Source: Sva-07 sp038321235
GTDB lineage: Bacteria; Actinomycetota; Acidimicrobiia; Acidimicrobiales; Ilumatobacteraceae
DNA: 64,000 bases
Direction: 5' to 3'
Assembly: GCA_038321235.1 (NCBI GenBank)
Contig: JBBQEU010000001.1
Location: 1-64,000 of the forward strand
The position numbers and the translations under genes are program-made. Position 1 is the stretch's first letter. Each line of letters opens with the position of its first letter. Positions 17,341 to 25,263 of this stretch are shown here, piece by piece. The notes under the pieces were generated by a model. That model had not been told where the DNA came from, did no database searches, and worked only from the letters and a program-made list of their open reading frames with translations.

Positions 17341-17459
17341 AAATGTGCGGATTCGTGTCGCTGACCGTCACGATCCAGGGCGATTTCGGTTGCATGGCTG
17401 CGGCCATCGCAAATTGCGCGGTTTCGTGGCGGTGACCGTCACGATGTGGTGCAATTTCG
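17341..17459. repeat. Two diverged copies of a palindromic intergenic repeat
   Basis: Within the 250-base gap between pdxH and the response regulator, two related copies of about 48 bases lie at 17341-17388 and 17411-17459. They share ctgaccgtcacgat / gtgaccgtcacgat and an atttcg end. The second copy is a nested palindrome: aaattgc (17411-17417) pairs with gcaattt (17451-17457) and GTGAC-C-GTCAC sits at 17432-17442. This looks like a REP-type element or bidirectional terminator. No coding gene is supported in this gap. Confidence 0.6.
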
Positions 17460-17547
17460 AGGAAGGGCCCATTCTCGGGGTGGGAACGATCGGGAAACTG
17501 CGAGCGGGAGGGTTGAACGAGGGTCGAGGAGGGGCGAGGCTGGGGAC

Positions 17548-18234
17548 ATGACGAAAGTGCTGGTGGTCGACGACGAGCCGACCGTGCGCGAGGTGGTGGT
17601 CGGGTACCTGCGTCGCGATGGTCACGAGGTCGCCGAAGCCGGTGACGGCACCACCGCTCTGGAGTTGCTCGAGGCGGACCCGCCCGACCTGGTGGTACTC
17701 GACATGATGCTGCCAGGCGTGCACGGTCTCGACGTGCTGCGTCGGGTGCGCGCCACGAGCGACATCCCCGTGATCATGTTGACCGCCCGGGCCGAGGAGT
17801 CCGACCGGGTGGCTGGCCTGGAACTCGGTGCCGACGACTACGTCGTCAAACCGTTCTCGCCGCGTGAACTCGCGGCTCGTGTCAACGGGGTGTTGCGCCG
17901 AACCAACGGTCGCCAGGCCGCCGCTGCACTGGGCCCGATCGTGCACGGACCGCTCACCGTCGAACCGCTCAGCCGACAGGTCACACTCGACGGCCGGGTG
18001 ATCGAGATGACGCCGAAGGAATTCGACGTCCTCGCCTTCCTGGCAGCGTCACCCCGACAGGTGTTCTCACGTGCCCAGCTCTTGGAGTCGGTGTGGCAGT
18101 CGTCGCCCGAGTGGCAGGATCCCGCAACCGTGACCGTGCACATGCGTCGTATCCGCAACAAGATCGAGGACGATCCCGAGCATCCGCGTTGGATCACCAC
18201 GGTGTGGGGCGTCGGCTACCGGTTCGAGCCGTGA
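17548..18234 (+). CDS. OmpR-family response regulator
   Basis: A 228-aa regulator. The receiver domain (1-115) has the acidic pocket (VVDDEP), phospho-acceptor Asp in LVVLDMMLPG, Thr in IMLTAR and Lys in YVVKPFSP. A winged-helix DNA-binding domain follows (about 130-228: TPKEFDVLAFLAASPRQVFSR, then VTVHMRRIRNKIEDD). The start is ATG 17548, preceded by a purine-rich ggaggggcgagg stretch. Its stop overlaps the GTG of the adjacent histidine kinase, forming a two-component pair. The signal is unknown. Confidence 0.94.
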   Translation: MTKVLVVDDEPTVREVVVGYLRRDGHEVAEAGDGTTALELLEADPPDLVVLDMMLPGVHGLDVLRRVRATSDIPVIMLTARAEESDRVAGLELGADDYVVKPFSPRELAARVNGVLRRTNGRQAAAALGPIVHGPLTVEPLSRQVTLDGRVIEMTPKEFDVLAFLAASPRQVFSRAQLLESVWQSSPEWQDPATVTVHMRRIRNKIEDDPEHPRWITTVWGVGYRFEP

Positions 18235-19262
18235 CGGACCACGCCGACCATGCTCGGCGCTTACGCCCGTTCGATCGCATCGGCGTCCGATTCGTCGTAG
18301 CAATGCTCGCCGTCCTCGGCGTCGCCGTCGTGATGATCGCCATCGCGGCCCAGTCGATGTTCATCAACGACCACGACCTGCGTCTCTTGATGTGGGTGCT
18401 CGTGCCAGCCGTGCTCGGTGCTGCGCTCGTGGCGATGCTGATGGCTCGGCCGGTCGCGCGCGACGCGTCCAGGATCTGTGACGCCGCGATGCGCGTGGCC
18501 GAGGGTGATCTGAGCGCCCGCACCGGCGTGGTGCGCTCCGACGAACTGGGTGAGGCGGCGGCGATGTTCGACACGATGGTCGACCGACTCGACGCCATCG
18601 AACGCGAACGTGCCGTCATGCTGTCGTCGATTTCGCACGACCTCCGCACGCCACTCGCGGCGCTGCGCGCCTCGGTCGAAGCGATCCGCGACGGCGTTGC
18701 CCCTGACCCTGATGCCTACCTCTCCGGGATGGAGCGCCAGATCCGGGCGCTGGCATCACTGGTCGACGACCTCCAACTCCACAGCCGGATCGTCAGCGGC
18801 ACCTTCGACATGACCCGAACCAGGCTCGATCTCACCGAACTCGCTGACGAAGCCATGGAGACGTTGCGCCCGCTCGCCGAGACCAGACACCTCGCGCTGT
18901 TGCTCGAAGCCGACCAGCGCGTCACCGTCGAGGCCGATGGACCCCAGCTCGCCCGGGTGATCAGAAACCTGCTCGAGAACGCGATTCGCCATGCGCCCGA
19001 CGGCTCCGTCGTGCTGGTCCAGGTCGCTGCGACCCCTCAGGTGGCCACGCTCCGCGTGGTCGATCAGGGTGACGGTTTTCCGGCCGACTTCCGCGACAAG
19101 GCGTTCGAACCGTTCACTCGTGCCGACCCGGCCCGCGATCTTCGCACCGGTACCGCCGGTCTCGGGCTCTCGATCGCCCGCGGAATCGTCACCGCGCACG
19201 GCGGCACCATTGGTGTGGCCGACGGACCTGGTGGCATCGTCGAGATCGCGCTACCGGTCTGA
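18231..19262 (+). CDS. Sensor histidine kinase
   Basis: A 343-aa membrane kinase. Two helices lie at about 17-40 and 48-70 with almost no extracytoplasmic loop between them, so it probably senses a membrane or intracellular signal. HAMP follows (ARPVARDASRICDAAMRVAEGDLSAR region), then the H-box SSISHDLRTPLAALRAS. The ATP domain has N-box RVIRNLLENAIRHAPDG, G1 VVDQGDGFP and G2 GTAGLGLSIARGI. GTG 18231 overlaps the response regulator stop (GTGA). Its 3' end overlaps the convergent 19251-19877 gene by 12 bases. Confidence 0.93.
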   Translation: MTDHADHARRLRPFDRIGVRFVVAMLAVLGVAVVMIAIAAQSMFINDHDLRLLMWVLVPAVLGAALVAMLMARPVARDASRICDAAMRVAEGDLSARTGVVRSDELGEAAAMFDTMVDRLDAIERERAVMLSSISHDLRTPLAALRASVEAIRDGVAPDPDAYLSGMERQIRALASLVDDLQLHSRIVSGTFDMTRTRLDLTELADEAMETLRPLAETRHLALLLEADQRVTVEADGPQLARVIRNLLENAIRHAPDGSVVLVQVAATPQVATLRVVDQGDGFPADFRDKAFEPFTRADPARDLRTGTAGLGLSIARGIVTAHGGTIGVADGPGGIVEIALPV

Positions 19263-19877
19263 CGTCGACGACGGAGGAACGTTCCACGACGTGGCGGCCT
19301 CGACCAGCCCGTCGATGAGCGACTCGGTGTGCGGTGTGAGTCCCGGGCCCTCCCAATCCCACCACAGTGGGCTCGACCCGCGCACCCGTGGCGGCAGCTC
19401 GACCTGCACGCCGCCGTCTCGCGGCAGGTTGACCGGGTTGGCCGGGTGGAGCCCTCGCAGTGGCTTGGGGATCGCGCTGATGTCGGTGCGGATGTCGTAT
19501 GCCGGCAACGTGCGCCGGAGTGCGGCGCCGACATGCTCCGCGAAGGGGCGGTTGCCTCCGCCGAGCAGCAGTGATCCGAACAGGCCGCGGCGCCCGTAGC
19601 CGTGAACCGTGATCACGATGTCGACGTGCTCGACGAAGGTGGCGAGTTCGGCGGACTCGTCCGGGTTGACCTCGATCGACGGGAGGTGGTCACGCATGCC
19701 CGGCGGCTGGATGACGCTGTAGCACGAGGCGCCGGAACGCTGGGCCGCCCGACGGGCGATCACGTCGGTCATCGCCTCGAGCGCGCCGCCGTGATACGCC
19801 ATGAACCCCACTCGACCGCGCAGTTCGGTGACCTCCTCCACCCCCGGCTGCGAGAGGAGGGTGGCGAACGCGGTCAT
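19251..19877 (-). CDS. Poly-gamma-glutamate hydrolase family protein
   Basis: A 208-aa protein resembling the zinc-dependent poly-gamma-glutamate hydrolase family (phage PghP-like). It has AYHGGALEAMTDVIA (HGGxxE-type metal motif), VDIVITVHGYG, and the C-terminal NPVNLPRDGGVQVELPPRVRG seen in that family. No signal peptide is visible, so it would act in the cytoplasm on an unknown substrate. It is transcribed toward the histidine kinase gene. Confidence 0.72.
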   Translation of the reverse strand: MTAFATLLSQPGVEEVTELRGRVGFMAYHGGALEAMTDVIARRAAQRSGASCYSVIQPPGMRDHLPSIEVNPDESAELATFVEHVDIVITVHGYGRRGLFGSLLLGGGNRPFAEHVGAALRRTLPAYDIRTDISAIPKPLRGLHPANPVNLPRDGGVQVELPPRVRGSSPLWWDWEGPGLTPHTESLIDGLVEAATSWNVPPSSTSDR

Positions 19878-19911
19878 CGTCCCATGATCGCAGCATCTCG
19901 GCCCTACAGTG

Positions 19912-20502
19912 ATGTCGATGTTGGTGTGGATGGACCTGGAGATGACCGGACTCGATCACACGACCGAGGTGATCGTCGAGATCGCGACGATCATCACCGA
20001 CGACGACCTGGCGATCATCGCCGAGGGACCCGACCTGGTCATCCACCAACCCGACGATGTTCTCGCGGCGATGGACCCGTTCGTGGTCGACATGCACACC
20101 AAGTCAGGACTGCTCGATCAGATCAAGGCGTCCGAGATCAGCCTCGAGGCGGCTGGGACGGCCACGCTGGAGTTCATCAAGCAGCATGTGCCGGAGTCGG
20201 CGAGCGTGCCGCTGTGTGGGAACTCGATCGGTACCGACCGCCGGTTCCTGGCTGCGTATCTGCCCGACATCGAGGACTACCTGCACTACCGCTCGATCGA
20301 CGTGTCGAGCGTGAAGGAACTCGTCAAGCGCTGGTACCCGGGTGTCGACGCCGACCGTCCCCGTGGCCAGGGTTCGCACCGGGCGCTGGACGACATCCGC
20401 GAGTCGATCCGGGAGATGGCCTACTACCGCGAGCGCGTGTTCGTGCCAGCGGCGTCACCACCGGACCCCGCGGCCGTCGTCGTCGATCACTCCGCGAAAT
20501 AG
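19912..20502 (+). CDS. orn: Oligoribonuclease
   Basis: A 196-aa DEDDh 3'-5' exonuclease that degrades 2-5-nt RNAs, including pGpG. The exonuclease motifs are Exo I WMDLEMTGLD, Exo II GNSIGTDRRFL and Exo III HRALDDIRESI. Two close ATGs (19912 and 19918) are possible; both give the MLVWMDLEMTGLD start region. It is separated by 115 bases from the following oxidoreductase. Confidence 0.95.
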   Translation: MSMLVWMDLEMTGLDHTTEVIVEIATIITDDDLAIIAEGPDLVIHQPDDVLAAMDPFVVDMHTKSGLLDQIKASEISLEAAGTATLEFIKQHVPESASVPLCGNSIGTDRRFLAAYLPDIEDYLHYRSIDVSSVKELVKRWYPGVDADRPRGQGSHRALDDIRESIREMAYYRERVFVPAASPPDPAAVVVDHSAK

Positions 20503-20593
20503 GGACCATCGGCCCTCTCACCCTCATACCTGCTGGGGTACGTTGAAGTCGAGAGATCGCCGGGTTCTCCAATCCCCGGACCTCCCGCCCTCT

Positions 20594-20615
20594 GCCGGAA
20601 CCGATAGGTTCCGGC
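20594..20615 (+). promoter_or_regulatory. Perfect 9-bp inverted repeat at the start of the quinone oxidoreductase
   Basis: gccggaacc (20594-20602), loop gata, ggttccggc (20607-20615) ends two bases before the ATG at 20618. It covers the place where a ribosome binding site should be, and no T-run follows, so it is unlikely to be a terminator. It could be a repressor operator or an RNA hairpin that blocks translation initiation. Confidence 0.55.
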
Positions 20616-20617
20616 GG

Positions 20618-21592
20618 ATGCGCGCTGTCGTCCTTCGCTCCCATGGTGGTCCCGAGGTCTTGACGATCGAGGAGGTCGACGACCCCACACCAGGTCGGGA
20701 CGACCTCGTCGTCGACGTCGAACACACCGCCATCAATCGTGCCGACATCCTTCAGCGAATGGGCCTGTATCCCGATCCTCGTAACCAGCCGCTGGAGATC
20801 CCTGGCCTCGAATACGCGGGCGTCGTCTCGGCGGTCGGCGCTGACGTGAGCGACTGGTCGGTCGGCGATCGGGCGATGGGCATCGAGGCCGGTGGCTGCT
20901 ACGCCGAGAAGGTCGTCACCCACGCTCGCCAGGCCCTCCCCGTGCCGGAGTCGGTTGCCTCCGGCGATGCCGCTGCGATCCCCGAGGTGTTCCTCACTGC
21001 CTGGGACGCCCTCGTCGTGCAGGGCGGGCTCACGAGCGGGCGCTGGGCGCTGGTGCACGCCGGCGCATCTGGTGTCGGCACTGCCGGCATCCAGATCGCG
21101 AAAGCGATCGGCGCCCGAATCGCTGTCACGTGCTCGGTTGGGAAGATGGACGCCTGCCATGAACTCGGTGCCGACGTCGTGCTCGAACGAAGCCCGTCCG
21201 ATTGGCTCTCGGCGCTCGCCGAACAGGTGCCTGGCGGAGTAGACGTGGTGCTCGACGTGATCGGCGGGGAGGAGACCGACCGCAACCTCGAGGCGGTCCG
21301 GTTGGACGCCACCATCGTGCAGGTGGGCCTGATGGGTGGCGGCAACGCGTCGGTCAACGTCGGGCTCATCCTGTCGAAGCGGATCACGTGGATCGGCACC
21401 ACGCTGCGCGCGCGACCGGTCGAACGCAAACTGGCACTGTGCCAGCGTTTCATCGACGAGATGCTGCCGCTGTTCGACAGCGGCGCGCTGCGCCCGGTGA
21501 TCGATTCGCGCTACGCGTTCGCGGACATCGACGACGCTCACCGGCACATGGAGGCCAACGCCAACGTCGGCAAGATCCTGATCGACCTCTGA
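20618..21592 (+). CDS. NAD(P)H:quinone oxidoreductase, zinc-less MDR family (PIG3-like)
   Basis: A 324-aa medium-chain dehydrogenase/reductase. The N-terminal MRAVVLRSHGGPEVLTIEEV and INRADILQRMGLYPDP resemble the TP53I3/PIG3-type quinone oxidoreductases. The Rossmann motif HAGASGVGTAGIQIAKAIGA is near residue 150, and the C-terminal HMEANANVGKILI is typical. No catalytic zinc ligands are seen. The start ATG is placed directly behind a 22-base hairpin; the open frame upstream overlaps orn and is ignored. Confidence 0.88.
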   Translation: MRAVVLRSHGGPEVLTIEEVDDPTPGRDDLVVDVEHTAINRADILQRMGLYPDPRNQPLEIPGLEYAGVVSAVGADVSDWSVGDRAMGIEAGGCYAEKVVTHARQALPVPESVASGDAAAIPEVFLTAWDALVVQGGLTSGRWALVHAGASGVGTAGIQIAKAIGARIAVTCSVGKMDACHELGADVVLERSPSDWLSALAEQVPGGVDVVLDVIGGEETDRNLEAVRLDATIVQVGLMGGGNASVNVGLILSKRITWIGTTLRARPVERKLALCQRFIDEMLPLFDSGALRPVIDSRYAFADIDDAHRHMEANANVGKILIDL

Positions 21593-21604
21593 GCGGTTCA
21601 ACGC

Positions 21605-22663
21605 TCAATCTGGGCGAGCGGCGACCGAGCGCTGTTTCCAGGGCACCTCGCGCCGCAACACCACCGCGAACAGGCTGCGCAGGAAAATCCAGGCGAACAC
21701 GACGACTGCGAGCGGATACAGCAACGCTGTCACCGGATGCATCGACCCGGCCCGTCGACCGAGCACCCAGAACTGCACGGCGCTCAGCGGATACACCAGC
21801 GGTTCGGCGATCCACCCGCCGGCCAAGGACCACATCCAGAGCGCGACAGCGAGCGACAACCACCACGGCGTGAAACGGGTGCCGGTGGCGATGCTGCGGG
21901 TCCAGCCCTGAACGAGCTGACGGAACCCGTCGGGATACATGCGAAACGACGTGTCGGGGCGGCCGGTGTAGAGCGTCGAGCGACCGACCAGTTGGGCGAG
22001 GCCGATGTCCTCGGTGTGCATCGTTCGCACGGCGGCGTGGCCGCCGACCTCGTCGTAGGTCGTACGCCCGATTGCGAGGACCGGACCGAACGCCACCGTC
22101 GGCTCGAGCCGTTCGCCAGCGACGGTGAAGCCGCCGGACCCCATCAGCGCCGTGACGTTGGCGAGCACGCTCGCCTGTTCGGGCCAGGTCCCGGTGTGGT
22201 GCCACGGCTGCATCGAGACCACCGAGTGCGGAACAGCGGACCAGGTCGATGCGATGCGATCGAGCAGGTCGGGTGCAGGACGGACATCGGCATCGACGAA
22301 CAACAGCAGCGGTGCGAGGGTCGAGCGGGCACCGTGCCAGCACGCGTGCGGCTTTCCGAGCCAGCCGTCGGGGAGTGCCGGTGGGTGCACCACGTGCGCG
22401 CCGAGACGCGTGGCCACCTCGCTGGTGTCGTCGTCGGAGTGGTCGTCAACCACCACGAGTTGGTCGCCGGTACGCATCTGTGCCGCCAACCGTGGCAGGA
22501 GATGGGGGAGTGCGTCGGCCTCGTTGCGTGCCGGGACGATGATCGCCAACGACGGTCGTTCGAGGTGTGCTGAATCGAGGGGTGGCACCGGCGGGAGCGG
22601 TCGCAGCCGCCACAACAGCAGCCATCCGAGGATCCAACCGACGCCGAACAACGCGAGATCCAC
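21605..22663 (-). CDS. Membrane glycosyltransferase family 2
   Basis: A 352-aa GT-A enzyme similar to carotenoid/diaponeurosporenoate-type glycosyltransferases. It has an N-terminal helix (LALFGVGWILGWLLL), the GT2 core LAIIVPARNEADALPHLL, VVVDDHSDDDT and LLFVDADVRP (DxD), then HTEDIGLAQLVGR in place of the usual ED...QxxRW region. Three or more C-terminal helices follow. The sugar and acceptor are unknown. GTG 22663 places the helix at the N-terminus; a TTG at 22699 would add 12 polar residues. Confidence 0.8.
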   Translation of the reverse strand: MDLALFGVGWILGWLLLWRLRPLPPVPPLDSAHLERPSLAIIVPARNEADALPHLLPRLAAQMRTGDQLVVVDDHSDDDTSEVATRLGAHVVHPPALPDGWLGKPHACWHGARSTLAPLLLFVDADVRPAPDLLDRIASTWSAVPHSVVSMQPWHHTGTWPEQASVLANVTALMGSGGFTVAGERLEPTVAFGPVLAIGRTTYDEVGGHAAVRTMHTEDIGLAQLVGRSTLYTGRPDTSFRMYPDGFRQLVQGWTRSIATGTRFTPWWLSLAVALWMWSLAGGWIAEPLVYPLSAVQFWVLGRRAGSMHPVTALLYPLAVVVFAWIFLRSLFAVVLRREVPWKQRSVAARPD

Positions 22664-22817
22664 GCCGACACTCTTGCCGCTGCGGCGACAGTCGGCCAAT
22701 GCTCGCGACAGGAATCTTGGTGAACTCTCGGAAACTCCCTTGACCTGCGCACCCGGGACGTGGTTGTGTAACCAACCGGGTCAGCACACCGGCGCCCGCG
22801 ACGACACGAGAGGATCC

Positions 22818-23048
22818 ATGATGAGCATCACGCCCACCGCCATCATCCGCTCGGCATCGCCGCGCCCGTACGCCGACGCGACATCGCTGTCGGTTTCGGC
22901 GTACCGGGTCGGCTTCCTCCCGAACTCGTCGTTCGACGGTTCCTGGGTGTGCTGCGACCACATGTCGACCGAGCACAACCCGACCACCGGCAACACCACC
23001 GGGTCGAAGCGACTCGACCCCGGCGCCTTCGTAGGAGTTCTGACGTAA
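22818..23048 (+). CDS. 76-aa leader ORF upstream of whiB7-like gene
   Basis: ATG 22818 follows a purine-rich gagagg site by 6 bases and opens a 76-codon frame (MMSITPTAIIRSASPRPYAD...) ending TAA 23046-23048. It has no recognisable domain and is Ser/Thr/Pro-rich with a CC pair. It lies between a possible TTGACC -35 element (22740) and a strong terminator that precedes a WhiB gene, the layout of known whiB7 leaders, although those leader ORFs are usually shorter. Its role is more likely its translation than its product (inference). Confidence 0.55.
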   Translation: MMSITPTAIIRSASPRPYADATSLSVSAYRVGFLPNSSFDGSWVCCDHMSTEHNPTTGNTTGSKRLDPGAFVGVLT

Positions 23049-23102
23049 CACCAACGTCAGATCACCTCTCACGAGGCCGCCGGGTTCCGACCCGGCGGCC
23101 TC
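22999..23102 (+). promoter_or_regulatory. Putative transcription attenuator of whiB7
   Basis: Three elements alternate. The leader-ORF segment CCGGGTCG (22999-23006) can pair locally with CGACCCCGG (23015-23023, one bulge), or with CGACCCGG (23088-23095) inside the 3' half of the terminator, which would act as an anti-terminator. A separate 7-bp hairpin (23040-23046 with 23054-23060) holds the leader stop codon. Stalled or stopped ribosomes in the leader could shift the balance and let transcription reach whiB7. The pairing is visible; regulation by it is inference. Confidence 0.5.
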
Positions 23103-23113
23103 TTTTGTTTTTC
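23073..23113 (+). terminator. Strong intrinsic terminator between leader ORF and whiB7
   Basis: A perfect 13-bp G+C-rich stem (gaggccgccgggt 23073-23085, loop tccg, acccggcggcctc 23090-23102) is followed by ttttgtttttc (23103-23113). This is the best rho-independent terminator in the window. It lies upstream, not downstream, of the WhiB gene. Confidence 0.88.
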
Positions 23114-23162
23114 CCGCACTGTTGCACCCATCTCACCGATCCACATCCGAAAGGCACCGACC

Positions 23163-23627
23163 ATGACGCTCACCGAAACATCACTCAGCACCACCCACCG
23201 CGCCCATTGCACCGACTTCGAACAGGAAAACACCATGTACCACTCGACGTTCATCGAACCGAACAGCGTCGCGCTGCTCGAGCCGCGAGAACCGGACAGT
23301 CCGAGACCGCCCGGCGACGTCCCGGTCCGCCGCCCGGTCGCTCGCTGCGCCGACGGCCACGGCACTCTCAGCGCGTTGTTCTTCTCCGACAACGTGATCG
23401 ACATCGCCCGAGCCAAGGCGATGTGCGGCCTGTGCCCGCTTCAGGTCGACTGCCTCGCCGGTGCCCTCGAACGCGAGGAGCCGTGGGGTGTCTGGGGCGG
23501 TGAATTGCTGTCCGGTGGCCGGATCATCGCCAACAAGCGCCCGTGTGGCCGCCCCCCCAAGCACCCGCGCCCCGAGATGGTGATCGACGAACTCGGACCC
23601 GTCGAGGTGCCCGTCGCCGTCGCCTGA
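23163..23627 (+). CDS. whiB7: WhiB-family transcriptional regulator (WhiB7-like)
   Basis: A 154-aa [4Fe-4S] regulator that acts with the primary sigma factor. The four cluster cysteines are Cys62, Cys88, Cys91 and Cys97 (MCGLCPLQVDC). The sigma-contact Gly/Trp motif EEPWGVWGGEL follows, then a basic AT-hook-like CGRPPKHPRP, which distinguishes WhiB7 from other WhiB proteins. ATG 23163 has gaaagg upstream; ATG 23235 behind caggaaaa is the alternative and gives 130 aa. WhiB7 in mycobacteria and Streptomyces activates intrinsic antibiotic resistance genes and is induced by ribosome-targeting drugs; the upstream leader and terminator support the same class. Confidence 0.85.
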   Translation: MTLTETSLSTTHRAHCTDFEQENTMYHSTFIEPNSVALLEPREPDSPRPPGDVPVRRPVARCADGHGTLSALFFSDNVIDIARAKAMCGLCPLQVDCLAGALEREEPWGVWGGELLSGGRIIANKRPCGRPPKHPRPEMVIDELGPVEVPVAVA

Positions 23628-23647
23628 CGGTGTTGCGAGCTCCCCGA

Positions 23648-23705
23648 CCACGTTTGTGCGGCATTTCGGGTGGACCCCCTCACCCGAAATGCCACGCAGA
23701 CGTGG
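23648..23705. terminator. Long stem-loop after whiB7
   Basis: In the 158-base gap between whiB7 and the TlpA-like gene, gcatttcgggtg (23661-23672) and cacccgaaatgc (23681-23692) form a perfect 12-bp stem with loop gaccccct. Outer arms ccacgt (23648-23653) and acgtgg (23700-23705) extend it. There is no T-run, but it lies 20 bases after the whiB7 stop and is a likely terminator or REP-type element related to the 17341-17459 repeats. Confidence 0.65.
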
Positions 23706-23785
23706 TTGTCTGCCGGGGATGAACGAATGCGAACAACCATGGGGGCGAATCGGCGGCTGCAGTAGGGGTCAGTAGCCTCACTGGC

Positions 23786-24382
23786 GTGCAGATCCGTCCC
23801 CGTCTCCTCATCGGATCGCTGCTCGTCGCGGTGGCCGTGATCGGCATCTTCGTCTGGACCCAACGATCCGACGGCGACGATCTGCCGGCCGACGCCACGC
23901 TGACCGATCCCGGCGCCGTCGTGACGTTCCCGAATGACGGGCTCGGCAACGATGACGTCCAGGGTGATGCCTTTCCCGACATCACCCTGCTCGATCGCGA
24001 CGACAACGAGGTCACCACCGCCGACCTGATCGGTGAACCGCTCGTGGTGAACCTCTGGTACTCGACATGCGCGCCGTGCGCGAAAGAGTTGCCCGAGTTC
24101 GCCGAAGTCGACGCCGAGACCGACGACGTCCGCTTCGTCGGGGCCAACACCCTCGACTCGGTCGAGGTGATGGAACGCTTCGCCGGCGAACGCGGTGTCG
24201 AGTACGACCTGTTCCTCGACGAATACGCAGAACTCGTCGACGCCATCGGCGCCACGGCGATGCCGATCACGCTGTTCGTCGCCTCTGACGGCACGATTGT
24301 CGAACAGACTGGGCCGCTCGACGCCGATGAACTCCGCGGCAAGATCGCCGATCTGCTCGCCGTCGACGAAGGCGCAGCATGA
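23786..24382 (+). CDS. TlpA-like membrane-anchored thioredoxin
   Basis: A 198-aa protein with an N-terminal signal anchor (RLLIGSLLVAVAVIGIFVW) and an extracytoplasmic thioredoxin domain. The active site is VVNLWYSTCAPCAKELPEF (CxxC), with cis-Pro in TAMPITLFV. GTG 23786 is the only reasonable start before the anchor. The stop overlaps the ccdA-like gene (ATGA). The pair fits an extracytoplasmic thiol-reducing pathway that could keep haem-binding Cys of c-type cytochromes, such as the CtaC fusion, reduced. Confidence 0.9.
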   Translation: MQIRPRLLIGSLLVAVAVIGIFVWTQRSDGDDLPADATLTDPGAVVTFPNDGLGNDDVQGDAFPDITLLDRDDNEVTTADLIGEPLVVNLWYSTCAPCAKELPEFAEVDAETDDVRFVGANTLDSVEVMERFAGERGVEYDLFLDEYAELVDAIGATAMPITLFVASDGTIVEQTGPLDADELRGKIADLLAVDEGAA

Positions 24383-25263
24383 GCCTGTCGTTCATCCGCG
24401 GCATGGTTGCTGCGGTGAACCCGTGTGGGTTCATCCTGCTCCCGACGTACCTGATGTACTTCCTCGGGCTCCAGGGCAGCATGCCCGGATCGCAGCGCGC
24501 CACCATGCGACGAGCGGTGATCGTGAGCGCCGCCGTGTCCACCGGCTTCCTGTCGGTATTCCTGATCGCCGGCATCATCTCGTACAACTTCACCAGTTGG
24601 ATCAACGAGAACGCCAAGTACGCCACCGGAGCGATCGGCGTGGCCCTGCTCGTGCTCGGCATCGCCATGGTCTTCGGCTACAAGCTGCCGTTCATGACCC
24701 CACGGCTCGACACCGGCGGCGAAGGTCCCAAGCAGACCGTCGGCGCCATGTTCGTCTACGGCATCGCCTACGCCGTTGCGTCGATCGGCTGCACGATCGG
24801 TTTGTTCATCGCCACGGTCTTCAGCACCACCCGGCGCGACGGCCTGGTATCCGGTGTCGGCAACATGCTCGCCTACGGAGCCGGGATGGCGCTCCTCGTC
24901 AGTGCGCTCACCATCGCGCTCGCGTCGGCGAACACCGGTCTGCTCAAGGTGTTGCGCGGCAGCCTGCAGTACGTCGACCGGATCGCCGCGTTCTTCGTGC
25001 TGTTGTCGGGCCTCTACCTGCTCTGGTACTTCTACTGGGTCGACATCCGAGAAGAGGGCGACCCGATCACCGACTGGGCGCTCGAACGCCAAGCCCAGGC
25101 CACCGCCTTCCTGAGCGATCACTGGCAGATCACCGGTCTGGTGATGGCCGCGATCGTGGGCGGCGCCATGGTGTACGCCTGGTCACGACCCAACGCCGCT
25201 GTGGACGAACCCTCGACACCTGGTCCTGGTCGACCGAGTCCAGAGGTCGACGTTCAGAGGTAG
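24379..25263 (+). CDS. CcdA/DsbD-like thiol-disulfide membrane transporter
   Basis: A 294-aa protein of the CcdA family that carries reducing power from cytoplasmic thioredoxin to TlpA-like proteins. The two redox Cys are in AAVNPCGFILLPTYL (helix 1) and AVASIGCTIGLFIA (helix 4), each beside Pro/Gly as expected. About seven helices fit, with an extra C-terminal helix and a polar tail. It starts within the TlpA-like gene (4-base overlap) and overlaps the convergent CoA-transferase gene by 10 bases. Confidence 0.9.
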   Translation: MSLSFIRGMVAAVNPCGFILLPTYLMYFLGLQGSMPGSQRATMRRAVIVSAAVSTGFLSVFLIAGIISYNFTSWINENAKYATGAIGVALLVLGIAMVFGYKLPFMTPRLDTGGEGPKQTVGAMFVYGIAYAVASIGCTIGLFIATVFSTTRRDGLVSGVGNMLAYGAGMALLVSALTIALASANTGLLKVLRGSLQYVDRIAAFFVLLSGLYLLWYFYWVDIREEGDPITDWALERQAQATAFLSDHWQITGLVMAAIVGGAMVYAWSRPNAAVDEPSTPGPGRPSPEVDVQR

